Shown here piece after piece: positions 1-11,685 of a stretch of DNA of 64,000 nucleotides. The DNA is from Aquilaria yunnanensis (Eukaryota; Streptophyta; Magnoliopsida; Malvales; Thymelaeaceae), in the NCBI GenBank assembly GCA_039654915.1, contig CM077595.1, forward strand, positions 46,469,501 through 46,533,500, given 5' to 3'. Numbering within the stretch: position 1 is the first letter of the stretch; each line of letters begins with the position of its first letter. The translations under genes and the position numbers were made by a program. The notes under the pieces are model-generated. The model did not search any database. It saw only the letters and a program-made list of their open reading frames with translations, and had not been told where the DNA came from.

Positions 1-1970
1 GCAGTACCTCAGTAGAATCTTTTGATTTGGCAAGAGTGTCGGCTTCCATATTATCTTGCCGAGGCACACTTTCTATATGCACTGTGTCAAACTCTTGGAT
101 GAGTTTTCTGACCAGGTCATGGTACTTTGATAAGGTTGGATCCTTCGGGCCGTAGTCCCCGGCCATTTGTCGCACTACCAACTGAGAATCGCTGTGAGCT
201 CTTAAACTCCTCACACCAACTCTTTTTTCCAGCCATAAGCCTGCTATAAGGGCTTCGTATTTGGGACATTGTTGGTGATGTTAAATCCGAACTTGATAGC
301 CTTCATGGCTTCCATCCCTTCGGGACTGCTGAGGATTACTCCAGCTCCTTGGTGTTCGGAATCAGAGGCTCCATCGATAAAAAGTGTCCACTCAGGTTCA
401 TCCTTTCCGAGGTCTTCCAGAGTATGTTCGGTTTCGGGGACCTCGGCTATGAAGTCTGCCAATGCTTGGGCCTTTATGGCCCTTTTTGGCTCATAGGTGA
501 TGTCGTATTCACCAAGCTCGATGCACCACTTTGACAGTCTTCCCGAATGGTCTACTTTCCTCATGAAATCTCGAAGAGGTAGGTTGCTTCGGACAATAAC
601 TGGATGTCCTTGGAAGTAAGGTCGCAGCGTTCTACTTGCCAGTACTAAGGCATAGATGGCCTTTTGTAGAAGTGGGTACCTAACTTCAGCGCCATGTAGG
701 GATTTGCTTACTTAGTATACTGGCCATTGCTTTCCTCCCTCCTCCTTAGGAAGTATCGAACTTACTGCCTTTTCGGCGACTGCAAGGTAGAGGATGAGAG
801 GTTCCCCATCCCAAGGTTGCCGGAGCGTCGGTAGATAGATCAGGTTATTTTTGAGCTCTTCCCAAGCCCTTTGGCATTCTTCATTCCAAGCGTGTTCCCT
901 AAGGCCGAGGTTGCCCTAATTTTTTGCTGCTTTAGTCAGCACTTTAAAGAATGGTCGGCACCTATCCCAGTATCTGAAGATGAATCTGTTGAGGGCAGTG
1001 ATTCTCCCAGTCAGCCTTTGCACGTCCTTGGTTGTTGTAAGAGTTCAGAATCCTAGTAGGGCCTTTACTTTTTCTGGGTTAGCATCATTACCTCTTTCCG
1101 ATACCCTGAATCCGAGGAACTTACCCACATTAACCCTGAATATGCACTTCTTTGGGTTGAGGCAAATTCTGAATTCTCGAAGTTAGTGGAATGTTTCCTT
1201 TAAGTCCACGATATGACTACTAGGCAATTTGCACTTAACTATCATATTGATGACATATATTTCCATATTCCTTCCGATTTGGGAGTCGAACACCCTGTTC
1301 ATCAGCCTTTGGTACATGGCCCCTGCATTCTTAAGTCTGAAGGGCATTCTGATGTAGCAGTAGGTCTCGACTTGGGTAATGAAGGTAGTTTTCTCCTCAT
1401 CTTCGGGATCCATCTGAATTTGGTGGTATCCACTAAAGGCGTCGAGGAAGCTAAGGAGACCATATTTGGCGGTTGAGTCCACCAATTGATCTATTGGTGG
1501 AAGAGGATGCAAATCTCTAGGACAAGCGTCATTTATGTTTTAGAAGTCGATGCATATTTGGAGCCTATCACTCCCTTCCTTTGTGGCAATGATGATGTTG
1601 CTAAGCCATTCGGGGTATTTGACTTCCCTTATTACTCCTACCTCCATCAACCATTGGACTTTGGTTTTAACGAAATTGCTCTTATGAGCCAATAGGCTGC
1701 ACTTTTTCTGCCGAATAGGCCTTGCCTCTAGGCGTACTTTAAGACTGTGTTGAATTATACCAGGCCTTACCCCGGGCATGTCCTTCATAGAGTAGGCAAA
1801 CAGATCCTTGTTCATTAACAGAAAAGATACAAGCTTTTCCTTGTCACCTTCGGCCAACTTTTTCCCCACTCGGGTACTTCGGCCTGGGACAAGTTCTACA
1901 TTCTCTGTTTCTACTTTTTCCAAGCCACCTACTCCTTCTTTTGTTCCCTCCTTGCCGAGTATGGCTTCTT
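1..1970 (-). pseudogene. pol: Tat pol of element A: RT, RNase H, second RNase H (broken)
   Basis: Read from 1970 down to 1, this encodes the protease-RT linker (motif LVPGRSTRVGKKLAEGDKE, about 1800-1920), reverse transcriptase (about 1180-1700), RNase H (about 480-1000) and the start of the extra RNase H (VDG-like IDGAS at about 380). The RT active site, YVDDM in the related copies here, reads YVINM, so both catalytic aspartates of that motif are lost. A TAA replaces Tyr in the RNase H segment PVYYVSKSL (near 715-725), and a frameshift near 270 breaks the conserved NNVAEYEAL motif. The reading then continues in another frame to the window edge, before integrase. It is a dead copy; homology to B, C and I is clear. 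Confidence 0.9.
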
Positions 1971-3386
1971 TGTTGGGTTTCGGGAGCCAAACAGCTTCGC
2001 GGAATTTAACCGAAACCCTAAAGGATCCAAGTTAAACGGGGTAAACCGGGTTTTCGAAAATTTCATACCTAATTTTCAGTTGAGATCTCTCACTTAACTG
2101 TAGAGTCAACTCACAAAACCTAAACAGTTGACGTGCTCAGGCTCTCTATGGTATCCACACGAGCCACTCGGGATCACCACGCTTCCACCACGTCCCGGCA
2201 GATGCGTTTCTCTTATGCTCACAGTGCTAGCTTGCGTCCTCCAAGGAATTTCAAGAGAAGAGTGCGGCTGTCCTTTTGGGATGCTAGGGCAAGGAGACCT
2301 GCGAATTTCTCACTTAAAGGTTGTATTTATAGTGAGACTCAACCTCCAGGCCTAATGGGTTTCAAAGCCCTAATCCAATTAGGATTTAATTTCGGTCCTA
2401 ATAATGGCTCAACTCCTTGGCCCATTATTAATACGAAATTAAAGTGAAACCATAACCCAAATAATTAGACCATGCACTCTAATGATCCAAATAGCTCTAC
2501 GTGTGCGACCCAATAGGCTCTTGCCATGTTGGCAATGATCATAAATCACATTTATGATCATAAGGAATGAGCAGTGTCTAGCAACACATCATTGCTACCC
2601 AAGTGACAAGATTTTCGGTGAATCGACTAAACCTTTATGATCATCACCGATATATGCCATTGTCCCTTTGTCCAAGATATCAAGACTAAGCACGAGACAT
2701 GGAAAGTGTCACTCTCGTATAGCCCAATCTTTGGTTTCTTGATTACTGAGTAGACCAACTTAAACTGACGACATTGATATCATATATCAACTCATCGGAG
2801 CATGGCCATGAATTTTCTAAGTCTTACTCTATCAAGGGGCCCAAAGATATCACTCCCGTTACATAGGAGGGACAAATCCCATCTTGATCATACAAATCCC
2901 TCCGCATGATATGTGACATACCCAATGAACTCCTTCAAGTTCACTCAGTTACGAGCAACAACGGAAACTATCAAAGTATATGACTCACATGTAGGGAACC
3001 TTGATGATCTTAGGTCGAAGGACTACATATACCATGATCACTATGAGAATCACTTATGACACTCATATAACGATCCATGATGTGTTCTCATTGTGGGTCG
3101 GTCCAGTACACAAGTTCTCCAACTTGTACCCATATGTAGACTACATATCTCATATTAGTCTCCACATATGCTACCCATTATGTATTATTGCAACCCGCTC
3201 CACAATAATACTAGACTAGGGACGTTTAAGAATATCATTATTCTAGGGTTACAATTATGTTTATTACGTTACGCAGAAACAAAACAACAAACAAAATTGC
3301 TGGATTAATGCCTCAATAAAATATCATGACTCAATGTGCAAAAATACAATCATCTCATGATTGGCTTTTTGGGCACAAAACTAACA
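1971..3386 (-). mobile_element. Solo LTR, family X, copy 1
   Basis: A 1416 bp unit beginning TGTTGGGTTTCGGGAG and ending CTAACA, flanked by the perfect 5 bp target duplication TTCTT (1966-1970 and 3387-3391). It lies inside the pol/protease region of element A. A near-identical unit occurs at 55374-56791 with a different duplication, which fixes both ends. No internal domain adjoins it, so it is a solo LTR. Orientation is inferred: on the minus strand there is a good TATA box (CTATAAATAC near 2330) about 1.05 kb from the minus-strand start, leaving about 0.35 kb of R-U5. The superfamily is not certain. Confidence 0.88.
2535..2561. repeat. 12 bp perfect inverted repeat in family X LTR
   Basis: ATGATCATAAAT and its exact reverse complement are separated by CAC, forming a potential 12 bp hairpin. 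A second small inverted repeat, TTGCCA-TGT-TGGCAA, lies immediately before it. The structure recurs in the other family X copies (55938-55964, and with one mismatch near 11975-12001). Its role is unknown. Confidence 0.8.
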
Positions 3387-3666
3387 TTCTTTTCCCAAAG
3401 TCTGTGCATGGACCTTCATCAGGCTTTGCCTTGCCTTGGTGAAAACCTTCCTCACTTCGAACTAAATTATGAATATCTCAGCGTCCCCATCTTTTGTTGC
3501 AAAGGTGACAATCAAGTACTTCACATATGGATGGATGTGGAGATTCCCCTGTGTCTGCCTCCCGAGGATGGCATTGCATGACAAAGGGACATCTATGACG
3601 ATGAACCTTGTCATTGTGGAAGTGAAGAGCCCTTCCTTTTTCTAGCGTGAAGTTCCCCTTAACATC
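3387..3666 (-). pseudogene. Protease C-terminal part of element A (fragment)
   Basis: On the minus strand this resembles the Tat protease C-terminal half: FIVIDVPLSCNAILGR, then a TQGNLHI-like stretch and the VTFATKDGDAE-type segment seen in B and I. An in-frame TAG lies upstream of LFTSTM. The region continues the pol reading interrupted by the solo LTR at 1971-3386. At 3667 it is cut by a Tekay-type LTR. About 100 codons that should precede it, including the protease active site, are absent from the window. It is non-functional. Confidence 0.85.
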
Positions 3667-5574
3667 TGTTACCCATTCTGGGGTAGTCCAATTATGGTGC
3701 CAAAATGGTGCATTTAAACTCCCAGGATTGGTAATGTTATGTAGGCCATTAGAACACTACCCTTAGTGTGCATACCCAAGTGGCCCTCCTGGGCACTATG
3801 TAAACACATGCATATTGGTCCAACCATCACACACATATCCCCATGTTTTCTTTGCTCCAATATCAAGTAGAGACTTAGAGAAAACCAAGGAATTTTGTTT
3901 TACATCAATCGCCCACCTATGGACCAAGTTATGGATTTTTTAAGTTGGTTACAAAATTCTGACCAAATGAACAGTAACTCAGCCAAATTTACAACGTCAT
4001 ATATTTGGCTACAGGGCTCTAAATCCATAAATTAAAAATCTCAGTTAACCCTCTAGATGTCCTCTAGGTGTGGTCCAAATTTCATACCAGAATTCATTCT
4101 AAAAAAGGAGGTATTAAACTTTACGTACAGGGTCAAAATTCTGGGAACTTTTGGACCATTTTGCCCATACAATTTTTCCAACCCATGCAAACACTTCATT
4201 CACAAGGGGAAAGTCCTCCAATGCTATCCCATATATGTTCATTACACATATGAATTAAATTCACTTTCTTTTAACAACTTTATATGGCCAAAACAGAATT
4301 TACAAATAAGTAGTCCATCATTCACACTTAGGCAGCCTTGCACCACATCACTTACATAGCCAAAACATTTCTCAAATGTTCACATACTTGTCTCATTTTA
4401 CATACACTACATGTACATGCATACATGGAACTAAAATACGATCTTAACTCAGCTAAATACGCACCCTAGGTTGCAGGAGGTCCTGAGACACAATGGACTC
4501 CAAAAGCAAGATGCTGGACAGCTGCTGCACAACACAGTAAGTACCACCATTAAAAATACCAAATGTGCTCCTAATATCACCAAAATTTCCAGATCACAAC
4601 TAGACGTATGGAAGTTCATGTACCTGAAATTTCAGATTAAAAATCAAACAAAAAAGGTTAGTTTGAAGGTGATCTTTCTGTTGGACCTGAAATGACAGAA
4701 TTGAGGGGAATAAGTTTCATTGAGAAACTTAGTAAGCGTAACACTTGGTTTCTTAAGGTAATGTGATCCTCATTAAAACCTGGATTGGAAGACACTTAAA
4801 AACAAAAACCACAATGCATATATACAAGATATAGCAACTAAATGCAGCAGCCAAACACAAACAACAAACACATGAAATGTGGCAGCAACATATACCATAG
4901 GTTAGTCCATAAAACATATATTAAACATAATCAAATCACTTTGGCAGCCCTCCTCAAGCTAATTCTTGGTCTTAGGAGGATTTTAACACTAGTTAGTACT
5001 AACTTTTGGGCCCTAGAAACCCTCATTTCGCTGCCATCTTTGTGCACCTGACAATAGGTCACAAAACCTTCAATAAGTGCACTCCCCTCAATAAGCTTGG
5101 TTCATCAAGCTCATGGCGATCTTCCAAGCTTAGCCATAGCTCCATGTTTGAAAATACGAAAAACAACCCATGAGAGGAAGAGAACCCTTACCTTGATGGG
5201 TATGCTGAAATTGGAGCTTGATCCTAGGTGCACTCAAGTCTTAGCACCACATAGCTTCCAATTGCCCTTTCTTGCTTTGTTTTGCCTTCAATTTCAATCT
5301 TGGAGGTATGGTGGCTATGGAGGAAGTGTGGCTGTGTTTTTAGGCTCGAAGAGGACAAAAATGAGAGAGGGATAAGTGATTTGGCCCCTTAAATGGCCTT
5401 AAATGAGCTTAAGGGCACAAAACACACTTAACAAGCTTATCCTTGCTTTATGTCATTTTCTTTCTCACTAATTATGGTTTCTTTGTCTTAAACTCATTGG
5501 TACACATGTGCCCAACATTTTTGACTAATTATCAAGTCATGGCTACCTCCCCCATGGTGGGATAACCCCAAAAT
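3667..5574 (-). mobile_element. Tekay-type LTR, right end truncated
   Basis: Starts TGTTACCCATTCTGGGG and aligns along its length with the two LTRs of element E (12666-15050 and 18477-20964). It lacks the last roughly 450-500 bp, because similarity stops after GGGATAACCCCAAAATT where the family Y LTR begins. The five bases before it are ACATC. No matching duplication can be found because the right end is gone. It is minus-strand by comparison with E, whose PBS and PPT fix orientation. Whether it was a solo LTR or part of a longer element cannot be told. Confidence 0.85.
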
Positions 5575-8500
5575 TGTAAGGGTTAACTCCAAATTCTGAA
5601 ATTTAACCTCAAGTCTTTTAATTCGGCCAACTAACAAAACTAACCTTAAGTCTTATTTTCTTAAGGTGACTAGCCTGGGAGGTGGCCCAAGAGGCTTATG
5701 GGTAAGTCCAAATGTTTAAATTACAGCAAAAGTAAGGCCCAATACCAGTTACTTGCAGAACCAGCAAGGCTTTAACAAGTTACTTGCAAGACAAGCAAGG
5801 CAACACTTAAAGAACTTTAAGTGCTTAAGTTGTGTGCAATCAGGTGTGCTACCTTAATGGCAACCAAGAAGCCCATGGTAGTCACTTTATTTTGAAAACT
5901 CAAGTTTATGTGCACATGTGCCTCTTGGCCATAAGAGATACAGGGGAGGTTCACAATATAAATATAACTTCCCTTCACATAATCATGCCATCCATTGATC
6001 CATAGCATCCATTATATACACAAGTCCAAAACCACCATAAGTGCAAACATAACTTGCCTACAAAGGTACTCCATGTACCACAAAAGAACTAGTCACCCAA
6101 GACTACACATTATGTACATACAAGAGTAGTCTACCTAGTACACATACATGGCTACATGCCATGATTCCAAGTCTTCCATGCCAAGTTAGGTTACAACCCA
6201 AGACCACTAATGGTCAAACAACACTTTCAGTATCCCATACAGCAAAACACACTGCAAAACCAAACCTATGGCCATGTTCATGGTCATGAAAGTGAAAACT
6301 ATGATCAGAGCTAATGTCCACATGTCCATAGCTGCCCACCTAGACAAGTCCCAACTCTATAAGCCTGCACAACTTAATACATAAGTCTCGGCCAACCTTA
6401 AAATAAGACTTGCAGATGCGAACCCCGATGGTATAACGACCATGAAACTCGCCCAAGAAGTTTTTCAAGCTCCACAAGACATCAAAGAGACTGGGTTTGA
6501 AGACCCCCACCCCTAATCAACCTGTGACTAGAAACGAGAAGTATAGAACTCCAAGAACACAAGCATACTTGTGCACCAAGGCAGTCCGCCAAGAACCAAA
6601 GAGAAAACCTCTCCAAAGAGCAATATTATTTCGGCAATAATCTGTATGTTTACATCCAGAATATGTGCCTTTATATAGGCCTAAACTAGGGTTAAAAGCT
6701 GGGCAAAATTCGCAGCCTAAATCCCTTAGGAATCATAGATACAAAGACATAGGAAATCCTAGTCAAATTAGGACTCTAATTTCTAGTTTGAACAAGTTTA
6801 ATGAATGCAGCGTATGCCACTTGCCCAAAACAATTTAAAACTATTCCATAGCCTAAATAACTTCCTAAATAATGTAAATATTTAGGAAAATAAAATAAGA
6901 TACGTTACAGCACAAGATTGGGCATAAAAACCCAAAATAGTCTTCTCAGGTGGTTCCTGCTTGTGTCTTCAACTTCAAGCTGCAATTCGAACTTGATGAA
7001 TCCATGATTTCTCAAAGTGAAAAGCATGAAAGTTGTAGATCTATTTCTTAGCTTTGAAATGACACCTGAACAACACAAAACGGACATCTAAATCCAAAGA
7101 TATGCTCAGAATACTGCAACTGCTTCTGAAACAGCGATAACTCGTAAATGGCGATTTTGAAGCTAAATTGGACCTCCTTAACGTGCAAACTGGGTTTGAT
7201 GGTCTTCATATGATTTGTAGCTCTAGATGTTAGCTTTCCAATGAATTAAGAATCACTCAATTATGATCTTTTTGGATCAAGATATGATTTTTCCACCAGA
7301 ACATCGCCAATCTGTCAACATCCGAGCTTGAAGTGCACTAGTGAGCTCCTTAGCCTTTTTCCTTGTCAATGGTCTACTAGAAACCTTCAGTGGGTCCTTG
7401 CATTCCTTGGTTGTGCCTTCTTTGATCGTATCACTTGCAATGTACAAAACCATTAAGCCAAGCACACATTGGGACATACGTTGATATACAAGCAAACTAG
7501 CACAACACACTAGCACAAACTCAAGCAACACTACTCAGGCCGAATGTCCTTTCCTGAAAAACAATATATTTGGGCAATGAGCATATAACTCAGTAGAGTT
7601 CACTTCCACTATCAACTCAATTAAGAGTTTATTTAGTTAAGCCGAGTATACAACTCAAGGCTTAACCTCCCATTAGCTCAACATAACCTGCAAAACAAAC
7701 ACAAAGACAAGGAAAACACAACATATAGATATACATGCTAAAGTACCCGAGACATATAAGCTACACTAACAATAATTTTGGTTAGCAAGCACAAAGAATC
7801 ACTCAAGCACACAATGAACACACAAACCACACACCATGACCATTCGGCCAAGTACCATAACATGTGCCATTGTGCACTTTTGCCCAACAAACTTCACCAT
7901 ATTCCCCACTTCCACTAGAGCTCCGAAATATCTAGCCAAATGGCCACATTCACTAGCATTTCTAGCACATGTCCATAGTTAGTTAGCTAACCAACATCCA
8001 TAACCGAATCAATCAGAATAGCCCATCAAGCAACTAAGATCATTTAGCACATTTTAACCATCAATTAGTTACTTTAAACACTTGAATCATGGTATATTAC
8101 CAAGCAATCAAGAAGTTAAGTGAACCCTACCTCAAACAAGCTTTCGGCCAAAACCCAACTTCCAAACTGTGATGTTCTTCACACAATTGGCCTAGTATAA
8201 CACCAAATCGACACCATTACTCCTTGTTCATGGAATATCTACCATGTATTCAAGGAAGAACATAAGTTTACCTCAAACCCTAGCTTGGAAACATCTCGGC
8301 CTTCCTTTGTTTCTTCAAGAACAAAGCTTGAACTTGAGTTGTGTAGTGCCGAAATCAAAGCATCCTAGCTTGCCTCCTTCAATCTAGCTCCAATTGCTCC
8401 TTAACCGAAACCAATTTGGAGGAACTCAAGAGCTAAGCCAAGAACACCAAGCTAAGCTAGCTCTCGGCCAAAAGAAATGAAGCCTGAAATGAAAACAAAA

Positions 8501-9099
8501 GGCTGAAGTGGCCTTAGGCAAACCGGTTACAAGACACTTTTGGCCTCAACAAGTTTGCATGGTGCAATGAAGCCCTCACATCTTCACGGGCACACATCCA
8601 TCACTAAATCACATGTTCACTTAGGCACTTAGGTTACTTCATGGCTTACAATGCCATGCACAAGTCAACACATGTCCCAAGGTGTCATTTCTCCCATGTG
8701 AAACCGGGCAAGTAACTAGTGTAAGTACTAGTTAGACTAACTAAGTAATAATGCTTACTACCTTAGTGGGAGACATGATGTGACTAGTTATCATTGTTGT
8801 TTGCCTTAATTTGGTCTAGTTTTCCATTAACCCTTGTATAGTTTTGCATGGCCGAAAACATCAACTCATACTTTGTAGTTTTGTTTGCACCACTAGTCCC
8901 TGTGTGCAGTTTAGCCCTTCAACTTTATTTTTTGTCAAACTCACCATACTCTCTCACTTAGGTGCACTTAAGGTACATAGTCCTGTAGTTTTGCATTCTC
9001 AGCACTACCTCCTTGCTCAACTGAGAACCTTTTTATATTTTCATAGTATGTTTCTTATTTTTCTTGGCCTAAGCCAAGCTTAGAAGGGTGGTCCTAACA
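5575..9099 (-). mobile_element. Family Y LTR, copy 1 (carries insert Z)
   Basis: The unit starts TGTAAGGGTTAACTCC and ends GGTGGTCCTAACA, giving TG...CA termini. It is about 2.5 kb once the 1 kb insert at 6415-7433 is removed. It aligns with 61245-64000 through shared blocks such as CCTGGGAGGTGGCCCA, AACCAAGAAGCCCA-type and AAGCCAAGCACACATTGG. The left flank (AAAAT) is Tekay LTR and the right flank (GTATT) is element A gag, so there is no target duplication. Its general make-up resembles Tekay-lineage LTRs. I saw no coding region. Minus orientation is tentative. Confidence 0.7.
6415..7433 (-). mobile_element. LTR-like insertion Z inside family Y LTR
   Basis: A 1019 bp block is absent from the other family Y copy, which runs straight through the site (near 62125-62140). 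It is flanked by a 6-7 bp direct repeat, (A)CTTGCA, at 6408-6414 and 7433-7439. Read on the minus strand it starts TGATACGATC and holds a TATA box (CCTATATAAAGGC near 6670), as a solo LTR would. The left-hand end is GATGCG rather than a clean CA, so it may be decayed. The minus-strand start encodes a short stretch, PLTRKKAKELTSALQ, which resembles the PITR-A-K motif seen near the ends of some plant gypsy polyproteins; this is a weak resemblance. Confidence 0.6.
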
Positions 9100-10750
9100 G
9101 TATTCCCATGGTGATCGTCTGGATGACTCCCGCAGGGGGTGGTGGATTCTTTCTAGGACTTCGGTTCCGATGTCGGTCAGAATCATAGTCCTCGTCTTCT
9201 TTTCTTTTCTTTTCCCTCCTCCTATTGGGGGAAGGCATTTGCAGGTATCGCCGAAGTTGGCCCTGCATGATGAGAGACTCGATGTATTTCCTCAACTGGA
9301 AATCATCCTCAGTGTCATGCCTTTGATCTCGGTGAAACTAGTAGAACTTCTTCATATTTTTCTTATTCTCCAAGATCATGGCCTTCGGGTGTTGGATCGT
9401 AGCCCCCTGCCTCTCCAAGGCCATCAGTATGTTTGTTCTTGTGTTGTTGAGGGGAGTGAAGGTCATCAGTTTCTTGCCTTTTTGCATCTGAGGTCTCCCT
9501 CCAACCTCGGCAGGATATTGAGGTTGGTGGCTTGAACCTTCTGGCCAAATGTGATCGGATTTTGGCCTTCCCATTTCGAGTTCCTCAGCTGTCATATGTT
9601 GCTCTGTCCTCCGATAGAACTTGGCAAGGGTGTCCGGGGGGTCTTTGGAGAACTCATAGAATAGCTGTGAGTCCCTTCGAAGTCCTTTGATCATTGCGAG
9701 GATATGGATCTCGGGCCGAAAGTCTAGGACACTCAGAGCTTCCTAATTAAAACTCTCGACATACTTGTGGATAGTTTCCCCATTCCTCTACATTATGTCG
9801 AACATCTGGACGGGCATTTTCGCCATCGGCCTACTTCTGATGAACTATTGAGTGAACACCGCAAACAACTCCTAGAAACCCATTATGGTTTCAGGGGCAA
9901 GGAGTTGTACCACACAGTCCCTGGCTTGGAGAGGATTACCTCAAAACATTTGCAGAGGGTGGCATCATTGGCAGCATGCAGCACCATGCTATGCTTGTAC
10001 TTTGTTAGGTGCGCTTGGGGGTCACTGCGTCCAGCGTACGTTTCTAAGCATGGCACTCAAAAATCGCTCGGCATAGGCGCTTCTACCACTTCTTGGATAA
10101 AGGGTGATTCATCTTCGATGAAGGTTTCCGACAACCTTGACCAGACGGGCTTTCGAGTGATCTGTTTCTCTACCTTTTCTAGCCTCTCTAGGATCTTCTC
10201 CATGAGGGCGGTAGTAGTGCCCTCCTCTCGTTGCCTGGTAGCCCCCGACAACGGAGAGTGACGTCTCCTCTTTGGGGAGTAACTTCATTAGCGGGGAGAT
10301 TGTGACTTCCCATCAGGTGTTGTACTCCGCCAGCGGGAGGTTTTGGGCCCTTTTGATGCTGTATCTCCCGCATGACGTCCTCTGGGGTATACGTCCTCTG
10401 TTGATGACTCATCATGGAAGTCCCCACTTCCTGAACTCCATTGAGTAGACGTAGGACTTCTCTACCGGCGGGGAGCTCGCAAAAGGGCCCTTCGGTCCGA
10501 AGGTGGTTAAGACCACCTTTGGTTTAGCTACTGAGTCATCTTGGCCACAATGGACCACTGAAAATCTCTCAAAAAATCCATCATGACCGTTACAAGATGT
10601 TCGTCCTCAAGCAAAGAAGTTCCTGCGGCAGCCTACTCGATTGCCGGTTGAGTTTCTGACGCGGACGAGGACCTCGGGAGTCCCTTTTCCTTAGAACACC
10701 GAGTCTTAGGGACGGCAACCTGGGAATGACTTCCAACAGATGGCACCAAA
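9100..10750 (-). pseudogene. gag: Gag of element A (broken)
   Basis: Minus-strand Tat gag. From the right it shows the N-terminal stretch that begins in the LTR (MSHNEDADGHHLVPSVG), the MDFLRDFQ-type helix, the LERLEKVEKQITRKPVW segment (about 10140-10190), the retrotransposon gag core (LRRDSQLFYEFSKDPP near 9650) and the RKYIESLI-QGQLRRYL stretch (about 9240-9300). The zinc-binding C-x2-H-x4-H-x4-C motif seen intact in element I is damaged: the first Cys is Tyr, followed by a TAG, and the last Cys is Asp. Several frameshifts are present. The region ends where family Y begins at 9099. Confidence 0.88.
10731..10748 (-). other. Primer binding site of element A
   Basis: On the minus strand this reads TGGTGCCATCTGTTGGAA, two bases inside the LTR end. 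It matches the site of element B (TGGCGCCGTCTGTGGGAA) except at three or four positions. The primer tRNA was not determined. Confidence 0.75.
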
Positions 10751-11685
10751 TGATGCCCATCGGCATCCTCGTTATGTGACATACTGGCCGGAAGCAGGGA
10801 CTTCTGGTATGAAGGTATCTAAATGAGAGACTCCCTATGTGAGTGTGGCTGTAAGACTTAGTAAAGCAAGGGTTAGAGACTCCCCGGAATGTGTTTCCGG
10901 GGTAGGATCCTCCGATGCCCAAGTCAGTATTTTAGAAGAAGTAAGGAGCTGAGTGGAGAGTAGTAAGTAAAGACAGTCTCCTATGTTCTTACCAAGGTCT
11001 TCCTAAGTATTTACGGGAGGGCATAGGGAGGAGGCCATTTGACATAGCTTGTTGAGATTATGACACGTGTTCGGCTAGATTTGATCCGTACCTTCACAGA
11101 TAGGTACCCCCAACTGGGCCTTGGTCGTTCTAGCCAGGGGTGCTGGCAATGTTACTGCGACAGGGGTCTCTATGGCAGAGGTGTCTGTGGCAAAGGTGTC
11201 TGTGGCAGGGGCATGTACGAGGTCTCTGTGTTAGAAGCTCCTTAACCATTTTTGTCATATCCCCACAAGACCTCTTTGGGAAACTAGACCTTTTCGGAGT
11301 GTGAGACTCCTTCGGGGCAAGAGGTTTCCTTCACTCCGACATTGTTCCTAAGCATTGTTAGGGGAGGTCCTTTGGTTGAATGGGGCACCTTCGGGAGACG
11401 TTCTCCCTTGCCGAGGGAGGGGATATACACTCCCGAAGTTGGTGAGTTTTCTATTTCGACGGTGGTAGTGCACAACCTTTCCGAGCCAATCCCGTTATTC
11501 CCTGAGGGCAGTGGTGGGTCACCAAGGTCGGGCTTGGTACCACTGAGGGTGTTTCCTGCCGAGTTGGTCAGGTGATCATGGGTAGTGCGGGCACATCTTT
11601 CCTGAGGTTGGTCACTCATACTTTCCGAGGGTGGTGCTCACTAGTCAACTTCGGAATTCTAAGGGTAATAGCCCTTTGGCTATCG
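10751..11685 (-). mobile_element. 5' LTR of element A
   Basis: Plus-strand reading starts TGATGCCCATCGGCATCC and ends near AGCCCTTTGGCTATCG, where CTATCA is expected from the LTRs of B and C. It shares the terminal blocks TGATG-CC and GCCCTTTGGCTATC with those LTRs. The ATG of gag lies in this LTR just before its end (plus-strand CAT at about 10782-10784). The right boundary abuts the family X fragment starting ATATCTTTGG. Confidence 0.82.

Larger units (their letters stand above)
1..11685 (-). mobile_element. Tat-clade Ty3/gypsy element A (partial, interrupted)
   Basis: Minus-strand retrotransposon whose 5' LTR is at the right (10751-11685) and whose integrase and 3' LTR lie left of the window. 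Internal pieces read right to left as gag (9100-10750), protease remnant (3387-3666), reverse transcriptase, RNase H and second RNase H (1-1970). The pieces are split by a family X solo LTR and by a Tekay LTR/family Y LTR block. About 100 codons between gag and protease are missing across that block. Two RNase H domains in tandem identify the Tat clade. Stops, frameshifts and lost catalytic residues make it inactive. Its right edge abuts a family X LTR fragment, so A probably inserted into that fragment. Confidence 0.9.

Noticed and set aside
2133..2447. A 104-codon open frame in the family X solo LTR, also present at 55536-55850 and nearly identical there.
   Set aside because: The two LTR copies are nearly identical over their whole length, so conservation of the frame only reflects recent common origin. 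It overlaps the promoter/TATA region and the protein has no recognisable features.
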